NCBI GenBank assembly: GCA_964020155.1
Contig: OZ026558.1
Span: 343,501 to 407,500 of the forward strand
Direction of reading: 5' to 3'
Source: Chondrilla cf. caribensis
Taxonomy: Eukaryota > Porifera > Demospongiae > Chondrillida > Chondrillidae
Length of the DNA: 64,000 nucleotides
Part shown: positions 22,994 through 35,604 of the stretch, piece after piece
Layout: every line of letters begins with the position of its first letter
How positions within the stretch are numbered: the first letter of the stretch is position 1
Notes under the pieces: model-generated
Databases searched by the model: none
Seen by the model: the letters and a program-made list of their open reading frames with translations, nothing else
Told to the model about the DNA's origin: nothing
Program-made: the position numbers and the translations under genes

Positions 22994-24995
22994 TTAAACT
23001 GTATGTATCTTCAAACTTGAAGATTTCAAGGCAGAATTATACCAGTGATAGTTAGACTGGTGTGTATACATGTACTTAACATATGTACATATTAATATTT
23101 GTTGATACAATACATCCGTTTCCTGGGTGTGAGGACTCCTCTTGTCATTGTTGATATGCCTAGCAACATGTACACCAATATCACCCAAATCAACTTCTTC
23201 AAAGTACTTCACTTTGACCTTTGAGAGGTCGGATCCCAATTTCATGGTCAAAGCACCTTTCTGATCAAAAGTGAATTCCAGAACATGGAATACAATGAAG
23301 GTAGGACCAGATCTTGTCACATCTACCGAGGGAATAACCACAACATTGAACAGGAATTTAAGAAATTGTTTGTATGTGTCTTGACCAATACATGCACTTT
23401 GTGAATAGCCTTCAACAGAGGTTCTAACCTACAATGTGCACACATCATGCCTGAGCACTTGTACATCCACACCTGATTTAGATGAGACATCTCCTTGGAC
23501 GTTTGGTTCTTGTTTTCCATCTGTAGGTTGCGATTGCTTTGACTGTGACTTTGGAGTGGAATTAGGACCCATATACACGTTTGAACTCCTTTTGAAATGT
23601 CATAATGACATACTATGAGCACCACATTGGCCTTCTTGTCCTAATGTCTATGCAACATGATGCACTTTAATAATAATGATGTAATGTAATGATACAGTAT
23701 ACCTTGAGGGCACAAACTTTAGTGGGTGTAAATTTTAGCAATTTGTACTTGTCTTTTGGTGCCAATGGTATCATTTTTAGCGATTTCAGAAGTACCTTGG
23801 TAATGTATTACATCTGAAGTTTTAGCATTAACTATACAATGATATTACCCACAAATATAGTAAAAAGGGGTCAGCAGGAGAACACTTTGAACAAGTAAAT
23901 CGAGTTAAAAACTCATGGAGCTGCTGACCCTCACACTTGAATTACTTGGGCGTCTCTTCTGGGTTAAGAACCTTCACTGAAGACATAACACTCGCCGAAG
24001 TCATTGTGCACGAATTCCAGCCCAATTTCTAATTCTTGGCATTTCAAGATCAGCCATCTTTTGCGACAGTCACTTAAATTAGCAGGTAGGGTACGGCATT
24101 AGTATTTGGCCAGCATGAGAATTGTTTGGGGCTCGTGCAGGTGCAATGTTCAACGGATTCAAAGGTACTTGCTAAAATCGCTAAAGTTAGTACCCACTAA
24201 AATTAGTAGCCTTAAGGTATGTATGTACATGCACATGAGAAGAAATGTGAGCCAAGGTGATATTTAGTGAGTGTATACACATGGGTAACATTGATAAGGG
24301 TTTCTCTGCACACCGATATGTAACATTGTAACCCTACCACTGGTATCACATTTAGGATCTCCAGCTGTCACCTTCTCGTCAACTTCCATCCATGCACCAA
24401 TGAGCCCGAGTTTGTCCAAGGGCACGCCCACATTCATCCCTCCACCAATGGTCACAGTGCTTTTCAAACTCAGCTTCACCATATCAGCTTAGTACAGGTC
24501 AGTCACGACAAAAATGGTCCCTCCATGTCTAGCAGCGCCTTTTGTGATCCCATGGTCTGTATTCATGGTAGCTTTGAAGGTCCCGCGGATGACCTCATTT
24601 CTCAGTTTCCAGCGCATTCTGGTGACTTTACCGAAATCTCCTGACAATATTTTCTCCTCTTGGAATGTTAAAATTCATTCCAAAATCGACCAGGGAGGAT
24701 TTGACATCCGCATCCAAATCAGCCTTGTCATTGATGGTTCTGGAGTAGTTAGCACAATAGTACATAACGACTTTGTTCGGAGGGGGAATGGAAACGGCTG
24801 TATCGAGCAGGTCGTTGATCGAAAAGCCGGTAAAGACGAGGTTGTTTTTCCTCCACGGTGTAAACCTGGTTGGGGTTTTCTCGTAAACGAGTACCGATCC
24901 GATCTCCAGATCCAATTAGCTCCCTTCCAGCGAGTCGGAATCGCCGAGTGAAGAACACCCCCCACGCAGTGTTCCAACAGAGCTTTGTCAACCAT
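22994..24995 (-). pseudogene. gasdermin-like (pejvakin-type) pseudogene
   Basis: On the minus strand the pieces follow the order of a gasdermin N-terminal pore-forming domain: MVDKALLEHCVGG start (24995), NLVFTGFSINDLLDTA (about 24830), a KVVMYY...DLDADV strand pair, a KVTRMRWKL strand (about 24610), TIFVVTDLY followed by MVKLSLKSTVTIGGG (24500-24440), and GPTFIVFHVLEFTFDQKGAL (about 23310-23250). Intact gasdermins are cleaved to release this domain, which perforates membranes in cell death. This copy is dead: a frame change near 24950, an in-frame TAA at 24916-24918, a frameshift near 24627 and an in-frame TAA at 24489-24491. A C-terminal regulatory domain is not recognised. Family call by motif order, fairly confident. 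Confidence 0.6.
23880..24060. repeat. 150-bp diverged dispersed repeat
   Basis: CACTTGAATTACTTGGGCGT...GAATTCCAGCCCAATTTCTA inside the pseudogene region matches, with divergence, 61470-61600 (CACTCGAATCACTTGGTCGT). It is probably an element inserted in an intron. Confidence 0.55.
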
Positions 24996-25045
24996 CTTCC
25001 AATCTACCGAGGGTGTACTGTACTCGTTGTGATTTTACAGTATTA

Positions 25046-25108
25046 TGTCTGGCCTAGCCGACCCTTGCCCCGCCTTCTGGAGGAATGGGGCTAGCCGGCT
25101 ATGTCAGA
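25046..25108. mobile_element. diverged copy of the foldback MITE
   Basis: GTCTGGCCTAGCCGACCC and GGGGCTAGCCGGCTATGTCAGAC form imperfect arms matching the element at 8681-8751. Confidence 0.55.
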
Positions 25109-25109
25109 C

Positions 25110-26760
25110 CATGGTCACACTGATATGATGATGCCAGTAGCAGTCTTGGAAGCCATTTTTTGCAGTGCGACTGGCGGGTAAATGGCGGATAGTAACGTCT
25201 GCTCACGGGTCTAGATCTTTCGAGAACTTGAGGGAGGAAGACGACTGGTAGGGTTTGCTTGATCACTTCACCCATAGTCAGTTGTAGATCAGGCACTTCT
25301 GTGTGTTGTCCGTTCTTTAGCTACTTTAAAAGCAGTGTACCCTTACTATAGTTAGCTAGTCAGGAATAAGTTTGAATTGTCCCCTGTCTATAAATACTGG
25401 TGATAGGATGGTAATAATGTATAACTTTGAAGGCTATTATAATTCCACTCAAATGCTGAATGTGTGGCTAATGATGTAGTCTGCTCCTATTTGTTAAGGA
25501 TTGCAGTAGCTATAGTATAATATTTTGTCACCCTTGTGTGTCAATATGTAATTTTATTGTACATTAATTGCCCTTTCGTTTTGTCACCACTATACATAAC
25601 ATCATACTGTACTACAGTATTATAATGTTATAATATTAGAAAGGCTACACAGGGAATGGATCTTTTGTATGGGAAACAAGGGCCATTGATACTCACTGCA
25701 AATGACTGTGTGTTTCTTTCCTGATGTGATATCAAACAACATGTATTCAGTTCAGCCACTTTATGACCTTTCACATGCTAGCCGATTTATATAATTGGGT
25801 AACTAATATAATGTGTACCTCTGGGCTCTTAGGGGCACATAGGATGTATATGGCTGTTGGTATAATGTCATTTGCTGTCACAATAGATGAGGATGCATGT
25901 TGTATTGGCATGTTCACTCTCATTGTAGTCTACCCATCAGAGCTACTGTTACAATAGTGTGTCCATGTCATTCAACAATCTTGGAAGCCATTTTCTACAG
26001 TGTGATAACTATGTGACATCCTCCCTGGTAAACATTGGCGGGTAAATGGCGGGTGTTGACGTCTGCTCAGATCTAGATCTTTCGAGAACTTGAGGGAGGA
26101 AGACGGTAAGTGAACGATGTTGTAACCTGTTTTCTATGATTGTACCATGACCGCTGTGTTGCTGTTTTTCTTGAAACGTAATCGTATATACAAAGAGACC
26201 AGCTAATGGTACGTAGACACTTAACCATAACTTAACACTATCATTTTTTGAAGGCGCCCATCCCATGCACATTGTAATGTATCTCCTCTTTGTTGTTGGG
26301 AATGTGTTCATTATTGTTCATTACATCATTGCTCAAACTAATTTTTACTGTACATTCAATTTGATTGACCTTCATTCATTTGTCATCAGTAATTGATGTA
26401 TTGCTCACAATTACTCCCAAGTTAGTGCCCACTAATATTTGTAACCTTGAGGCACGTGGTACATTAATATACATCTGAAAAGCATTTTGCATATGACCTG
26501 TTACTTTTGTATGTGAATATTATATATACTCCAGCATTATCATTGATTAACAACTGTTTGTATTTAGATGTAAGTACATGTAATTTTAAACTGGTAATAG
26601 TCTTCAAGGTGCACTTTGAATGCCCATACCGTACTGAGGACACTGGCGCCTGGCTGCACAGGAGCTGACTCAGTTCAGGAATCCTATGAATATCCTCACT
26701 AGCCCCTCCCAGTAGTCTGAGGTACCTATTAGTAGTCCATTGGGAATGGGATGAGACCAA
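25110..26760 (+). repeat. two nested module copies
   Basis: Promoter-like blocks at 25138-25235 and 25980-26110 each precede intron-like module DNA. The second part is collinear with 55490-56290 (GAAACGTAATCGTATATACA, GAAGGCGCCCATCCCATGCA, CAGGAATCCTATGAATATCC). No intact gene. Confidence 0.7.
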
Positions 26761-27026
26761 CCCACCTGATGTTAGGGGGGTGACCTAATATTGTCCAGTA
26801 AACCCCACCCCTTGTAGATGGGGTAAGTGGAAATGGCCCTGGATAGCAACACACATGACCTTACAAACAAAACTATTATTATTCATCCCTTGCTGATAAT
26901 CTATGCCTCGAGAAAGAGTCAATCTCGGTCTCTGTAGATGTATTATTTTTGGATGGTTGGCAACTGTCCTCTTATTACACTAATGATGATGATTATACTC
27001 TCTATTACCAGTATTGGGTATTAATA
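26761..27026. other. module DNA
   Basis: Matches 56300-56550 and 58220-58470 (AAGAGTCAATCTCGGTCTC). Nothing coding. Confidence 0.5.
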
Positions 27027-27148
27027 AAGCTAAAGACAGTAACGGTCTGATCAGAATAATGGACAGACATCCCGATGATATGGAGTTGAAGAACATGGTG
27101 GAGAGTTATCTCCAGAGACTGGGGGGAGATGAGGAGGGTGGGGAGTAA
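27027..27148 (+). pseudogene. VPS16-like last exon, 5' truncated
   Basis: Starts in AAAGACAGTAACGGTCTG (the codons for KDSNGL) directly after unrelated DNA (GGTATTAATAAAGC), then is intact to the TAA at 27146-27148. The acceptor and first 14 codons are missing. Confidence 0.8.
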
Positions 27149-28800
27149 CCATGACAACCATAGAGGAGGGTTGCATGGAATCCAGCATGTAGTGGACTAT
27201 TATTTGTACATGTTTTGTGTAGAGCAATGTGTAGTAGCTGTTATGTGTGCTACAGGTACGCATTGTGGTATTAGGTCATTCGCATCGTACGTGTCTTTAT
27301 GACTGTATGTGCTATGGTGCTACATTAATCGTTCTTTGAATCTAGAATGTGCAGTAGCTGTTATGTGTGCTACAGGTACGCAATAATTATACTTGAATTT
27401 GTTCTGTTTGTGTATCATTGACAATTATGTTAGAATGGATAATCATTTCATATGACGTCTCACATACAATGGTTACACAGTGTTTGTGAGCACATTCGCA
27501 GTTCACTTCTGTAATGTCCAGAACTGTAGAATGGTAGAGATAACTCTATAAGATGTGGAATTTAAAGTGAAGAAACTTGCTCTATTTTGATCACATCTAG
27601 CTTCAGGTAGTTTGAGCTCATTGAGTGAAGGTAGGTTGAGCTCATAACAATTCTAAAATGAATGGGCTGAAGGTAACTTATGACAGTAACAAACCATAGA
27701 TAGTATAGTAAGAGAGAGGGACTATGAAACTGTGAACAAACTTGGAAGCCATTTTCACAGTGTGATGACCACGTGACATCCTCCCTGGTGAACAGTGGCG
27801 GGTAAATGGCGGGCGTTGACGTCTGCCCACTGCTTAAGAGCTACGTAGATTCTTCGAAGACTCGAAGCAAGAAGACAATAAGTGATGCTAACGTTGTTGT
27901 AGTCCGTTTCCTGTGATTGTACTTGGACCGCTGTGTTCACGTTTGGCACATTATCTCGGTGTTCCGAATCACCCCGTGTCACCCCATCTCTCTGTAAGTT
28001 TCAGTTGGACCGGTATAGTTTGCTCCATTACTTTGTGTGTTGTCGGTTCGTTAGCTGCTTTGAAAGTAGTATACTCTTAGTCCAGTTCAAACTGTGATCC
28101 CCTGTCTACGAATACTGGTTGTAGTTTGGTGATAATGTGTAACTTTGAAGGCTGTTATAATTCCATTCAAATGCTGAATATGTGAATACTGATGTAGTGT
28201 GTCTCTTATTTGGTGTTGAGGATTGCAGTATTATAGTATTTTGTCACCTCACCTGTGTGTGTTGATATGTAATTTAATTACACTCCAGTGTTTTGTCACC
28301 ATTACATACCAGTAACATTGTACTATAGATGATGCTGTTTGATGTGATTGACCTTTAGAAAGGCTACACAGGGAATGGATCCTTTGTATGGGATACAAGG
28401 GCCATTGATACTCACTACAAATGACCAATTTCCTGTACTTTTTCCCTAAAGTTGATATCAAACAACATGCATCCAGTTGAGCCACTTTCTGACCTTTTAC
28501 ATGATAGCTAGGGGTACATAGGATATGCATCCCTAGGATATAATGGCTGTTGGTATAATGTGATTTGCTGTCACAATAGATGAGGATGCATGTTGTGTTG
28601 TACCAGTGACATGTTCACTCTCATTGTAGTCCACCCATCAGAGCTACTGTTACAATAGTGTGTCCATGTCATTTTAGTTCAACCATGCACAATATCTCCT
28701 GATTGTCGGTTCACCTTTGCTCTCACAGGTGGTCCATTAGACCATGGAATTGTTCAGGAATTCCATAGCTGGGATATTATTATGTGATGTAGTTACAACA
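27149..28800 (+). repeat. downstream module copy
   Basis: Collinear with 10758-12330. Contains the promoter-like block with CACGTGAC (27747-27840) and a GGPLDHGIVQEFH exon remnant from 28729. A 110-bp piece (GTGCAGTAGCTGTTATGTGT) is present twice at 27230 and 27350, with about 90 bp of the ATTAGGTCATTCGCATC repeat between. Confidence 0.7.
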
Positions 28801-30040
28801 ACACAAGAAGCCTTTGTCTCTTGTTACCTGGGTGATCACCTACTCACCTAGGTGACACCTTAGAAGCTGATACAGTCCCAGGAATCCTATGAATATCCTC
28901 ACTAGCCCCTCCCAGTAGTCTGAGGTCTTGAGAGTTTATTTGGAATATGAAACCAACTCACCTGATGCTACAGATGTGACCAAATAAGGTCATACTCTCT
29001 ACTGTACATCACCCCACTATACCATCACTGAGAAGCCATATTTCTTGTTGCTTTGGAGATCATCTTACCTGTCATGAGTGGTCCATTCTAATGTGAGGTA
29101 GTTTAGTCCAGCCCTTTATCCAGTTCAGTACAACCAAGCAGGACACAACTAACTTGTGTCTTGGTGTGCACAATTCATACTGAATATGTAGGCATAGTCC
29201 AATATGAAGCTATACGTATGTGTACAGAAAAGTGTTGACTAATGTCACCATTCTCAGTTCTTGATCATAATATTATTATCCCAGCCACAAAACCTGTCTG
29301 CTGACCTGTGCTGTTCCCAGGTACACATCAGTGACCTGTGCTCCAGCAGTGACATGCACACTCTTCACCAAACCAGGATGCAGTATATTTATAGTACCTT
29401 AGGATACTCTCCTATGGGATTAAATTTACATACAGTGGTGATTGAAAGTAATGATATCAAAAATCGCAGGGCACCCCCAAGTGCTCCCGTGTGCTCGTAT
29501 GTACATGTGCTCGCATGCTATTGTATGTGGACTCGAACTCTTTGTTCTTAAAGGCATCAATTAGGTCATTCGCATCATACGTGTCCTGACTGTATGTGCT
29601 ATGGGGCTACATTGATCGTTCTATGAATCTAGAATGGAGAATTTAGACTTCATAGAGAACAGTTTATTCCTTCTCTTGAACATTTGGCCAAGAAAATTTT
29701 ACTCACTTTGATAATTCGCAATGTTCTTTACAAGCAAGGATTTTTTCTGAACCTTAATGGGCCTCCCAGCATTTTACCCATATTTACATAGTAGCTGCAG
29801 TGCATGGCTATACCTTCTTCACTCAAATTCTAAGGATTTGGCTGGGGGTAATGCCTCTGGTTTTCCAAGAATTATTCCTTTCTGTCACCACTGTACATGT
29901 AGTTTTCATGTACATATGTACCTATTGTTGTCAAGGAAACTGTATGGGTGCATGTTGTCCCATGTCACACCTATGTGTGTCATCTGCACGTGACCTACAT
30001 TAAATAGCACCTCCAATAGTTTAGTAATGACCACACCTCC
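28801..30040. other. diverged repeats, nothing intact
   Basis: Contains the GGAATCCTATGAATATCCTC block (28878) and a stretch (29390-29990) that matches 59000-59700 in order, with heavy divergence (GGTGATTGAAAGTAATGATA; TTAGGTCATTCGCATCATAC). No gene recognised. Confidence 0.4.
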
Positions 30041-30057
30041 TGTCCCTCCCCCTCCAG

Positions 30058-30210
30058 TAACCCAAAGAAGGCAATAGATTTTGCCTTTCAAGCTAAAGAC
30101 AGTAATGGTCTGATCAGAATAATGGACAGACATCCCGATGATATGGAGTTGAAGAACATGGTGGAGAGTTATCTCCAGAGACTGGGGGGGAGATGAGGAG
30201 GGTGGGGAGT
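30058..30210 (+). pseudogene. VPS16-like last exon, frameshifted
   Basis: Acceptor CCCTCCAG and exon as at 10604, but with seven G instead of six (30184-30190), so the frame meets TGA at 30194-30196, a few codons before the usual stop. The 34251 copy has the same extra G. Confidence 0.85.
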
Positions 30211-33163
30211 AACCATGACAATCATAGTAATAATAAGGAGGACTATATATGTACTCCAGCATGTAAAGGATCATTTGCCTGAACATGATTAATTACTGTG
30301 TCAAGTGTGTGTCAGATAATTGGGGGCAACAGTAAACAGCTCTAACCTACGCCTTACCCAGATGAAGCCAACTGATTCATTACCCACTCACACACACAAA
30401 CAAGCAATTATCTAAAATGAATGGGCTGCTAAAGGTAACTTATGACAGTAACAAACCATAGATAGTATAGTAAGAGAGAGGGACTATGAGACTATGAACA
30501 AATTTGGAAGCCATTTTCACAGTGTGATAACCACGTGACATCTTTGGTGAACACTGGCGGGTAAATGGCGGGTGTTGATGTCTGCCCACTGCCTCAGAGC
30601 TACGTAGATTCTTCAAAGGCTCAAAGTAAGAAGACAATAAGTGATGCTAACATTGTTGTAGTCCGTTTCCTATGATTGTACTTGGACCGCTGTGTTCACA
30701 TTTGGTACATTATCCCGGTGTTCCGAATCACCCCGTGTCACCCCAGTTTGCTTGATTACTTTGTGTATTGTCCGTTTGTTAGCTGCTTTGAAAGTAGTAT
30801 ACTCTTAATCCAGTTTGAATTTAAGAATGAATACTGATTGTAGTTTGGTGATAATGTGTAACTTTGAAGGCTGTTATTATCCCATTCAAATGCTGAACAT
30901 GTGAATACTGATGTAGTGTGTCTCTTATTTGGTGTTGAGGATTGCAGTATTATAGTATTTTGTCACCTCACCCCTGTGTGTGTTGATATGTAATTTAATT
31001 ACACTCCAGTGTTTTTTGTCACCATTACATATCATTACACTGTACTATTATAGTATTGTTTAATAATATGATTGACCCTTAGAACGGCTGCACAGGGAAT
31101 GGATCCTTTGTATGGGATACAAGGGCCATTGATACTCACTACAAGTGACCAATTTCCTGTACTTTTTTCCTAAAGTTGATATCAAACAACTTGTATCCAG
31201 TTGAGCCACTGACTGACCTTTTACATGTTAGCTAGGAGTACATAGGATATGTAGTCCTGTTGGTGTAATGTGATGCGCTGTCACAATAGAATGTTATTTT
31301 GTATGTACCAGTGGCATGTTCACTCTCATTGTAGTCTACCTATCACGCAGAGCTACTGTTACAATAGTGTGTCCATGTCACTTCAGATCAACCACAATAT
31401 CTCCTGGTTACCAGTTCACCTTTGCCCTCACAGGTGGTCCATTAGAGCTGGAATTATTCAGGAATTCTATGAATACTGTTACTAATCTATAGCTCCTCCC
31501 ACCTCTGGAGGTCAGTCATGTTTATTATTGTAAGGGTCCTTTGGGAATATAGGAGGTCATGCTACATGTGACCAAATAAGGTGATGTTCTGAACTGTAAA
31601 CCCTGCCCCCTGTATGGTGAACTATCCTGTTGAAATGTATGTAGGTCACCCCTCATCCATGGGATGGTGCAGCTTTTCCAAATTATGTTATTCCTGACAT
31701 GATCTCGTGGTGTAAAGCTATCATTATCCAGGTCTGCATACTATAGTAGGCATGGGATATGATTTATTATTTGTTGTTTGTTGTAATGTACGTACGCCAA
31801 CTGTGCATCCCCACCACATGTGTACGTACATGCACATGCAACATACCCACCCATGAAGTATTATAAGTTTGATGAGTATGTTCAGATTTATACAAAGTAT
31901 AATCGTTATGCTGTGCCTTCACAGGTGCATAGTCCCACATAGATCATACAGTAGATCCATTGAGTATTTGGAACATTGTCACCTAGTAAGTCACCTGTAC
32001 CAGTGTTCTCAGGAGATCATAGCTAGTATATGGCTGCAGTAGATGAATAAGATAGAGCTAGGACTTCATTGTGGATTTTGAATTCATACCAGTTCAATGC
32101 CATCAGTGATGAGGTTGTCATTGACAACCAGTGTAGTACAATACTTCAAGTACATTGTGCGTTAATATACACCTGAATGACATTTTGCTTATGGCCTCCT
32201 GTAATTTTATGTGGATATTATGAATACTATATAGTTATAATATCATTATTACTGGATCACGGCTCTCTGTTTTCAGATGTAAAGTAGTTTTAAACTTGCC
32301 ATGTACCTCAAAGGTATATACACTCTACTGTGAATACTATTCTAAGGACACCCTCACCTTCATTAGAAGCTGATACAGTCCCAGGAATCCTATGAATATC
32401 CTCACTAGCCCCTCCCAGTAGTCATGAGGTACCTTTTAGTAGTCCATTGAGAATATGATGAGATCAACCCACCTGATGTTACAGATGTGACCTAATGTAG
32501 TCACATTCTCTGCTATGACCCTCCTCCTCCCCCAGGTGTATCCTCTCTCAATAGTAGTCCATAGTGGCTATTGTCCCTCGTTGCCTGGGAGATCACCTTT
32601 ACTTACCTTCAAGTTGGTTGTCCTTTATTGATTTAGTCCCATGTAGTACAGCAGTGTATGTATACACTTAATATACATGTTTAGTTGTTGAATGTTATTT
32701 CTCATGTGCATGTATGGATACTGGTGGTACATACTACATATGCATTTGAAGGCTATTATAATAATTCCATTCAAATGTTGAACATGTGACTAATGATGTA
32801 GTGTGTCCTTTATTTGGTCTTGAGAGTTGCAGTATTATAATATTTTGTCATTTGTTTGTATTAATGTGCATGCAATTTTATAGTACTTTGATTGACCTTT
32901 AGTGTTTTGTCACCACTACATATATAATTGTAGTATTCTAATATTGTTCAATAAATATGATTGACCTTTATGAAGGCTACACACTACACAGGGAATGGAT
33001 CCTTTGTATGGGATACTAGGGCCATTGATACTCACTACTATTGATCAATTTCCTGTGTTTCTTTCCTAAAGTGATATCAAACAACTTGTATCCAGTTGAT
33101 CCACTGACTGACCTTTTACATGATAGCTAGGGGTACATAGGATATGCATCCCTAGGATATATA
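30211..33163 (+). repeat. module copies in series
   Basis: A promoter-like block (30508-30600, CACGTGAC), intron-like DNA, a frameshifted GGPLELG exon (from 31434, one base missing in GAGCTGGAATT), diverged CAGGAATCCTATGAATATCC blocks (32380) and a second series beginning near 32700. No intact gene. Confidence 0.65.
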
Positions 33164-33336
33164 CAGTGACCTCTCTATTACAAACCTCTGAAATGTGGAA
33201 ACCTCTATAATAAGGACACCATTCTGTGTCCCAGTGTAGTACTGTAGTGTATAAAATAACCTCTAAATTGAGGAAACCTCTGTAATAAGGACTAAAATTA
33301 TGGTCCCAACGTGTCCTTTATAGAGAGGTTCCACTG
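33164..33336. mobile_element. 173-bp pogo/mariner-type MITE
   Basis: Ends CAGTGACCTCTCTATTACAA and TTTATAGAGAGGTTCCACTG form terminal inverted repeats, flanked by TA on each side (33162-33163, 33337-33338). The paralogous sites at about 12053, 28536 and 55345 read GGATATAnATGGCTGTTGG without the element, giving a precise empty site. It has no coding capacity. Confidence 0.85.
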
Positions 33337-33511
33337 TATGGCTGTTGGTATAGTGTCATTTGCTGTCACAATAGATGAGGATGCATGTTGTGTTGGCATG
33401 TTCACTCTCATTGTAGTCTACCCATCAGAGCTACTGTTACAATAGTGTGTCCATGTCATTTCAGATCAACCACAATATCTCCTGATTATCAATTCACCTT
33501 TGCTTTCACAG

Positions 33512-33590
33512 GTGGTCCATTAGAGCTTGGAATTATTCAGGAATTCTATGAATTCTGTTACCAATCTAAGATCTCATCCCACCTCTGGAG
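33512..33590 (+). pseudogene. exon-like segment, possibly VPS16-derived
   Basis: TTTCACAG acceptor, GGPLELGIIQEFYEFCYQSK and a GTGAGT donor. Diverged copies at 12240, 28729 and 31434. The reading could correspond to the VPS16 segment around QPMALSLYRQFCKHQ in human, but similarity by eye is weak. A separate exon-like piece, 63756-63849, belongs to the same module. Confidence 0.35.
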
Positions 33591-33591
33591 G

Positions 33592-34250
33592 TGAGTCATG
33601 TTTATTATTGTAAGGGTCCTTTGGGAATATCTGAGGTCATGCTACATGTGACCAAATAAGGAGATGTTCTGATCTGTAACCCCGCCCCCTGTGTGGTGGA
33701 CTCTCCTCCTTTTGAACTGTAGGTCACCCCTCATCAATGGGATGGTGCAGCTCTTCCAAATTATGTAATCCATGGCATGTGTTCTCATGGTGTGAAGCTA
33801 TTATCATCCAGGTCTGCATACCTGTAGGCATAGTGTACTGTTATAGCAGGTTTTGGTGAATCACATTATATTGATGCAGTAATTTGTATCGCCGAGTGTG
33901 TATTACATTGTGTAGTCTCATGAAGTTTAATGGAATTCACTAGCCATATAGGATTTATCACACCAATAGTTTCAGCAGCTTACTACTAGCATTGCCAGTG
34001 ATATGCTACTGACTACCACTACTACTACCACCACCATCACCACCACCTGGTACTTGTAACCTGGTAAGGTTATTACTTTCTATCACCACTGTACATATTA
34101 TAGTTTTCATGTATAATTATATGTACCTAGCTATTGTTGTCAAGGAAACTGGGTGTATGTTGTCTCATGGCACACCTATGTGCATGCTTGGTCCACATTA
34201 GCACCTCCTATAGTTTGACACTGACCACACCTCCTGCCCCTCCCCTCCAG
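33592..34250. other. module DNA, nothing intact
   Basis: Continuation of the module (GGTCATGCTACATGTGACCA), then a small (ACC)n-like run (34015-34050) and the lead-in to the next VPS16-like exon. Confidence 0.4.
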
Positions 34251-34395
34251 TAACCCAAAGAAGGCAATAGATTTTGCCTTTCAAGCTAAAGACAGTAATG
34301 GTCTGATCAGAATAATGGACAGACATCCCGATGATATGGAGTTGAAGAACATGGTGGAGAGCTATCTCCAGAGACTGGGGGGGAGATGAGGAGGG
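34251..34395 (+). pseudogene. VPS16-like last exon, frameshifted
   Basis: Same exon with the same extra G (34377-34383), TGA at 34387-34389, and the same downstream sequence (AATAATAAGGAGGACTATAT) as the 30058 copy. The two arose from one already broken parent. Confidence 0.85.
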
Positions 34396-34594
34396 TGGGG
34401 AGTAACCATGACAACCATAGTAATAATAAGGAGGACTATATACGTACTCAAGCATGTAAAGGATCATTTGCCTGAACACGATTAATTATTGTGTCAAGTG
34501 TGTGTCAGATATTTGGGGGCAACAGTAAACAGCTCAAACCTAGGTGAGAGCACCAAATTAGTAGGCCTTACCCCAAGTGGAGTCCACTGATTCA

Positions 34595-34600
<6 letters not shown>

Positions 34601-34666
<66 letters not shown>

Positions 34667-34712
34667 AAAAAAAAAAAAAAAAAACACACACAAACACACA
34701 CACACACAAAAA
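34601..34712. repeat. (CA)n with A16 tract
   Basis: About 33 AC dinucleotides, then CCC, sixteen or so A, then more CA. It immediately precedes the GGGTGCCCACCTGCAGCATA module. Confidence 0.95.
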
Positions 34713-35088
34713 AGTGATTGGGTGCCCACCTGCAGCATAGACAGGGCTCTCCCATGATCCACTCAGAGTCAACATGTCCTGTTATTGTCTTCGTGAGAAA
34801 GTGTTGGTATGTGGAGGAGATGGAGACATGTAGTTCTGGTGGTGGTACAGCTAGAAGTGATGTGTGTGCACATGTTGGAGAATTGTCATGGTTACCATTG
34901 GTATTCCACATTGTTATTGTTCGGACAAACGAACCAAGTACTATATTTTGTTAGTGGGATGGTTATATTTGTCATCTATAAGCAATGGTGTAAAAACTTA
35001 CATTCCTCATCTGTTCTCTATTATCTAGGACACACCTGCATCCTGTGTACAACTAACCATCACCTGTAACATAACTTATGTATATACA
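34713..35088 (+). repeat. 370-bp module, copy 1 of 4
   Basis: Starts GGGTGCCCACCTGCAGCATA. Open on both strands in part (plus: CWYVEEMETCSSGGGTARSD). Copies at 37348-37740, 39137-39540 and 40531-40640 (truncated). Each is followed by CA-rich sequence and/or a 21-bp array. Possibly an old exon plus intron; not recognised. Confidence 0.75.
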
Positions 35089-35102
35089 TACACACACATG
35101 CA

Positions 35103-35152
<50 letters not shown>

Positions 35153-35157
<5 letters not shown>

Positions 35158-35535
35158 CTAGTAGTGGTGTGTGTACAGCTAGTAGTGATGTGTGTACAGC
35201 TAGTAGTGGTGTGTGTACAGCTAGTAGTGATGTGTGTACAGCTAGTAGTGGTGTGTGTACAGCTAGTAGTGATGTGTGTTCAGCTAGTAGTGGTGTGTGT
35301 ACAGCTAGTAGTGGTGTGTGTACAGCTAGTAGTGGTGTGTGTACAGCTAGTAGTGGTGTGTGTACAGCTAGTAGTGGTGTGTGTACAGCTAGTAGTGGTG
35401 TGTGTACAGCTCGTAGTGGTGTGTGTACAGCTAGTAGTGATGTGTATACAGCTAGTAGAGGGTGTGTGTACAGTTAGTAATGATGTGTGTATAGCTAGTA
35501 GTGATGTGTACAGCTAGTAGTGATGTGTGTTAGGT
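35153..35535 (+). repeat. 21-bp minisatellite array F (about 18 units)
   Basis: Directly fused to a (CA)n tract (35089-35154). Confidence 0.95.
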
Positions 35536-35604
35536 TTTCTACTGGTTTTCATGTACCCATGAGTCAGCTGTATTGTGCAATGGTTGTGATACTGACTATG
35601 GGCT

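Noticed and set aside
24514..25094. Plus-strand open frames of 145 and 74 codons
   Set aside because: They are antisense to the gasdermin-like pseudogene, whose motif order on the minus strand explains the region better.
28801..29640. A gene hidden between the module copies
   Set aside because: Short open frames only, all inside sequence that recurs with stops and frameshifts at 56-59.7 kb.
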